Shown: piece by piece, positions 42,623 through 45,046 of the stretch
Layout of the letters: each line of letters starts with the position of its first letter
Numbering within the stretch: the first letter of the stretch is position 1
Source of the DNA: Sphingobium sp. AS12
Lineage (GTDB): Bacteria; Pseudomonadota; Alphaproteobacteria; Sphingomonadales; Sphingomonadaceae
DNA: 45,046 bases
NCBI RefSeq assembly: GCF_019097845.1
Contig: NZ_JAHRGM010000023.1
Coordinates: forward strand, 1 to 45,046
Direction of reading: 5' to 3'
Program-made: the position numbers and the translations under genes
Notes under the pieces: model-generated
What the model was told of the DNA's origin: nothing
The model's database searches: none
What the model saw: the letters and a program-made list of their open reading frames with translations, nothing else

Positions 42623-43346
42623 GCATACCGAGCCCGCTCCGGGGTACGGGGCGGGCTGGCGGAGGACGATCCCCAAACAGGGCGGTGCCGACGCGAATGT
42701 CGGTAGCGCCCAGCATGATCGCGGTTTCATAGTCGCTGGACATGCCCATAGACAGGCGCGGGAGGCCCTCCTCCCGCGCCATTTTTGCAAGCAGCGCGAA
42801 GTAGGGGGCGGGTTCCACATCGGCGGGCGGTACGGCCATCAGGCCGAGCAGGGGAATGTCGGCGGCGCGGGCCGCTGCGATCAGCGCGGGCGTGTCCGCG
42901 ATCGCGCAGCCGCCCTTTTGCGGCTCCGCACCGATATTGACCTGAACATAGCAGGGGATACGCTTGCCCGCTGCGTCCATCGCCTTGGCCAGCGCGGTCA
43001 GCAGGGAAGGGCGGTCCAGGCTGTGGATCACGTCGAAAAGGGCGACGGCATCGGCGGCCTTGTTGGATTGCAGTTGGCCGACCAGATGCAGGCTGATGTC
43101 GGGATGCGCCTGTCGCAGCGCGGGCCATTTCTCCTGCGCCTCCTGCACCCGGTTTTCGCCGAACACGCGCTGCCCGGCTGCGATCAGCGGGCAGATGGCG
43201 GCGGCATCCTTGGTCTTGGAGATCGCGATCAGGGTGACGGCGTCGGCGGTCCGGCCGGTCAGGCGGGCGGCCCTGGCGATGTCGTCCTGAATGGTGGCCA
43301 GTCGGCTGGCGGCGTCTTGGGTGGCAATGCTGCTGTCTGTCGTCAT
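42600..43346 (-). CDS. YggS family pyridoxal phosphate homeostasis protein
   Basis: The 248-residue protein binds PLP on a lysine (Lys44 in LIAISKTK) and is a TIM-barrel member of the alanine-racemase fold-III class. It also has FGENRVQEAQEKWP, HLVGQLQSNK and the C-terminal LSMGMSSDYETAIMLGATDIRVGTALFG signature. It regulates PLP and amino acid pools. Its 3' end overlaps the receptor gene's stop by 23 bases in convergent orientation. Confidence 0.94.
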   Translation of the reverse strand: MTTDSSIATQDAASRLATIQDDIARAARLTGRTADAVTLIAISKTKDAAAICPLIAAGQRVFGENRVQEAQEKWPALRQAHPDISLHLVGQLQSNKAADAVALFDVIHSLDRPSLLTALAKAMDAAGKRIPCYVQVNIGAEPQKGGCAIADTPALIAAARAADIPLLGLMAVPPADVEPAPYFALLAKMAREEGLPRLSMGMSSDYETAIMLGATDIRVGTALFGDRPPPARPVPRSGLGMLRNSPGA

Positions 43347-43369
43347 GCGCGCTGCTATAGGGCAGGGTC

Positions 43370-43924
43370 ATGACCTGTCGCCACCGCAAAAATATGCCCC
43401 TGATCTGGCTGATGACCGACGAGCGGATCAGCGATGCGGCATTGCTGGCTGCGGTGGCGCGGCTGCCGAAGGGGCGGGCGGGGATCATCTTTCGTCATTA
43501 CAGGACAGAGCCGGGCGCGCGGCGGGCGCTGTTCGATGCGGTGCGGGCGATCGCGCGGCGGCGGCGGCTGATGCTAATGCTGGCGGGGACGGCGCGGCAG
43601 GCGGCGGCTTGGGCAGCGGACGGCTGGCACGGGCGGGACGCGCGCCGGGCAGAGCGACCGATGCGGCACAGCGCGCCGGTGCATGATGCGCGGGAGATGG
43701 TGGCGGCGCGGCGGGGCAGGGCGGATATGGTGCTGGTGTCGCCGCTGTTTCCCACACGATCGCATCCGGGTGGGGCGAGTTTGGGCCGGGTGCGGTTTGC
43801 GGCACTGGCGCGAGGGGCGATGATGCCGGTTGTTGCGCTGGGTGGCGTGACGCGCGAACATGGCCGGATGTTGCGCGGCATCGGGGCTGCGGGATGGGCG
43901 GCGATTGATGGATTGGCGGGTTAG
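43370..43924 (+). CDS. Divergent thiamine phosphate synthase-like protein
   Basis: The 184-residue protein has a ThiE/TenI barrel: IWLMTDERISDAALLAAV, GIIFRHYRTEPGARRALF, then HSAPVHDAREMVAARRGRAD, and VLVSPLFPTRSHPGG with VVALGGVTREH near the end. These match ThiE positions (SxPVFPTxSH, ALGGV). The DGWHGRD replaces the usual xGxHLGQxD, and the protein is shorter than standard ThiE, so catalytic activity is uncertain. An internal ATG at 43394 is an alternative start. It is divergent from yggS with only 23 bases between them. Confidence 0.75.
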   Translation: MTCRHRKNMPLIWLMTDERISDAALLAAVARLPKGRAGIIFRHYRTEPGARRALFDAVRAIARRRRLMLMLAGTARQAAAWAADGWHGRDARRAERPMRHSAPVHDAREMVAARRGRADMVLVSPLFPTRSHPGGASLGRVRFAALARGAMMPVVALGGVTREHGRMLRGIGAAGWAAIDGLAG

Positions 43925-43976
43925 TGAGGGTGTGTTTGGGTGGGTTGCGATCGGTCTGCTTCCGAGGGCGTAAGGC

Positions 43977-44171
43977 ATGAAAAGCGACGATTGCTTGTCG
44001 GTCTGCTCCGATCCAAGATGGCACCATGGATATGTTCTTCGAAGCACTTTTTTTGAGTGGCTTGTTACCAAGGCTGGCGACCGTTCCGGAGCGTGGGGCA
44101 TTGCCGCCGTCGTATTTATTTTTTTTGGCGCTTTAGCAGCAGTTTTGTGGTGGATATTTGCGCGCCCATAG
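43977..44171 (+). CDS. Small membrane protein, unassigned
   Basis: The 64-residue ORF ends in a strong hydrophobic helix (WGIAAVVFIFFGALAAVLWW then IFARP). The first 20 residues, which are polar, may not be translated. No family is recognised. The local AT content is clearly higher than in the neighbouring genes. Confidence 0.4.
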   Translation: MKSDDCLSVCSDPRWHHGYVLRSTFFEWLVTKAGDRSGAWGIAAVVFIFFGALAAVLWWIFARP

Positions 44172-44631
44172 GCCCAAGGCGGATTTGGGTGGGTGGCGGA
44201 CTGTCAGCCTTCGGCGCATAAAGGAGGCAAACCGGACACGGGAGGCCCAATCGCAAATGTTTTGGGAAGCAAACCCATGGAAAACGAGCTTTTTGCGATC
44301 TCGTTCTATGAAGAAGGGGTATCGCGAACGCGCAAGCTGGCCCCTTACTTGGCGGCGCGCGGGCTTAAATGACTGGCTAGCGATATCCGCACTCGGAGAT
44401 GACCACGATTGGGCTCGGAAGATGGGAACTGGGTTCGTTGCCGAGTTTGGCAACGAAATCTTGTTCTTGATTGATCGGGATTGGTTTGGCTGGCCTGATC
44501 CACCCCAATGGGGACTGGCATCGTTTGATGCAGCTAACGGCGCGTGGAACCTGTGGGGTAACTTTTCAGATTTGCCTTCTGCTTGGACTGTTCCCGATCC
44601 CTTATATGGGCCGGAGCGAAATCCTGCTTAG
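44158..44631 (+). CDS. Hypothetical protein, possibly frameshifted
   Basis: The frame from about 44368 (WLAISALGDDHDWARKMG, then FLIDRDWFGWPDPPQWGL) looks like real coding sequence and continues to the TAG stop at 44629-44631. The N-terminal half of this frame is basic and serine/arginine-rich, as often in non-coding frames. In the +1 frame, 44272-44370, ATG GAA AAC starts a natural-looking 32-residue peptide (MENELFAISFYEEGVSRTRK, ending LAARGLK). This pattern suggests a frameshift near 44365. The function is unknown. Confidence 0.4.
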   Translation: MRAHRPKADLGGWRTVSLRRIKEANRTREAQSQMFWEANPWKTSFLRSRSMKKGYRERASWPLTWRRAGLNDWLAISALGDDHDWARKMGTGFVAEFGNEILFLIDRDWFGWPDPPQWGLASFDAANGAWNLWGNFSDLPSAWTVPDPLYGPERNPA

Positions 44632-44706
44632 TCAGGTTCTAGAACAGGTTTATTTGCAACTGAATTTCCGGCTTTGGTCGATACCAGACCCAGGTCACGT
44701 AAGCCT

Positions 44707-44886
44707 TTAGGGCTTCTGCCAACGGTTATAAGCGCCTTTGATCCCGACAATTAGCAACATACACCCAAATGCCAACATAACCCAAGGGCGGCGGTCGTCG
44801 GCAAGCCAGAGGGCCAAATAGCCGATGCCAAGGCCCGATGGCAGCCATACTTTGACAGCGTATTTATCAGTCCAGACAGTCCGCAT
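44707..44886 (-). CDS. Small two-helix membrane protein, unassigned
   Basis: A 59-residue minus-strand ORF starts at ATG 44886 (MRTVWTDKYAVKVWLP) and contains two hydrophobic stretches (SGLGIGYLALWLA and WVMLAFGCMLLIVGI) before a basic tail (YNRWQKP). No family is recognised. Its start codon overlaps that of a plus-strand ORF at 44885. Confidence 0.45.
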   Translation of the reverse strand: MRTVWTDKYAVKVWLPSGLGIGYLALWLADDRRPWVMLAFGCMLLIVGIKGAYNRWQKP

Positions 44887-45046
44887 GTTGACAAGCTATC
44901 CTACCGATCAGAGTTCCGCAAATGGTCCAGACTGTGTGAAAACGCGGCGGATATGGTATGATGCCCTAACGCTTTGGGGGATCATATGGGTCGCTTCATT
45001 TCTGGCGCTGATCGCAAGCAGACGACGTTATTTCCACCCTGTGTAG
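44885..45046 (+). CDS. Small membrane protein at window edge, unassigned
   Basis: A 53-residue ORF (MLTSYPTDQSSANG..., then LWGIIWVASFLALIASRRRY) ends exactly at the window edge. Residues 30-46 are hydrophobic. An in-frame ATG at 44825 would lengthen it, overlapping the opposite ORF. It has no known family and might be spurious. Confidence 0.3.
   Translation: MLTSYPTDQSSANGPDCVKTRRIWYDALTLWGIIWVASFLALIASRRRYFHPV

Noticed and set aside
1..45046. CRISPR arrays, tRNA or rRNA genes, parS sites
   Set aside because: I saw no regularly spaced repeats, no tRNA-like cloverleaf with TTCGA loops, no rRNA segments, and no TGTTTCACGTGAAACA-type parS sequence by eye.

Overview
The window is alphaproteobacterial chromosome, most likely from a Sphingomonadaceae member (Sphingobium/Sphingomonas-like). 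I infer this from the protein families (MipZ, MmcB, HemJ, DUF1491, a large TonB-dependent receptor), the high GC with TAT-rich codon use, and a palindromic repeat that translates into the FVSSEVEKP/FLDFARNE peptides often seen spuriously in sphingomonad genomes. No database search was possible, so family names rest on motif recognition.

Region 1 (1-3.3 kb) is a graveyard of nested insertion sequences: a decayed IS21-family element (istA with an early stop, istB lacking its Walker B segment) inserted into an IS66-family tnpA, followed by an inverted right-end remnant of a second IS21-like copy. Region 2 (3.6-11.6 kb) is a complete potassium-uptake locus: a small membrane ORF, then kdpF-A-B-C-D-E, with a terminator-like hairpin inside kdpC. 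Region 3 (11.6-25.1 kb) reads almost entirely on the minus strand: L,D-transpeptidase, ribA, xth, lolA, ftsK, GNAT, EamA exporter, vapBC, ispG, a FadL porin, a phosphohexomutase, a DnaJ-domain protein and mipZ. A candidate small RNA or structured 3' UTR lies between the porin and the mutase.

Region 4 (25.2-34.6 kb) holds the most important site. Between hemE (minus) and the PEP synthase/PPDK regulatory gene (plus) is a 289-bp gap with four DnaA-box sequences (three exact TTATCCACA), an AT-rich end, four GANTC sites in or at its edge, and a TTAA-N7-TTAA CtrA-type site next to the hemE start. The downstream order maf-aroE-coaE-dnaQ matches the Caulobacter-type origin neighbourhood, so I call this the chromosomal origin, oriC. 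Genes run mostly away from it on both sides. Next come hpf-ptsN, a thioesterase, DUF1491 and a SleB-type hydrolase.

Region 5 (34.7-43.9 kb) carries mmcB, an ankyrin protein, a Sco-type copper protein, a YcgN-like protein, a YgjP-type metalloprotease, trhO, pdeM, a TonB-dependent receptor, yggS and a ThiE-like gene. The last 1.1 kb looks lower in GC and holds only small unassigned ORFs, several with membrane segments.

Together the window joins an origin with cell-cycle genes (mipZ, ftsK, dnaQ), housekeeping genes for haem, isoprenoid, pantothenate/CoA and shikimate synthesis, and a potassium-stress locus next to mobile DNA.
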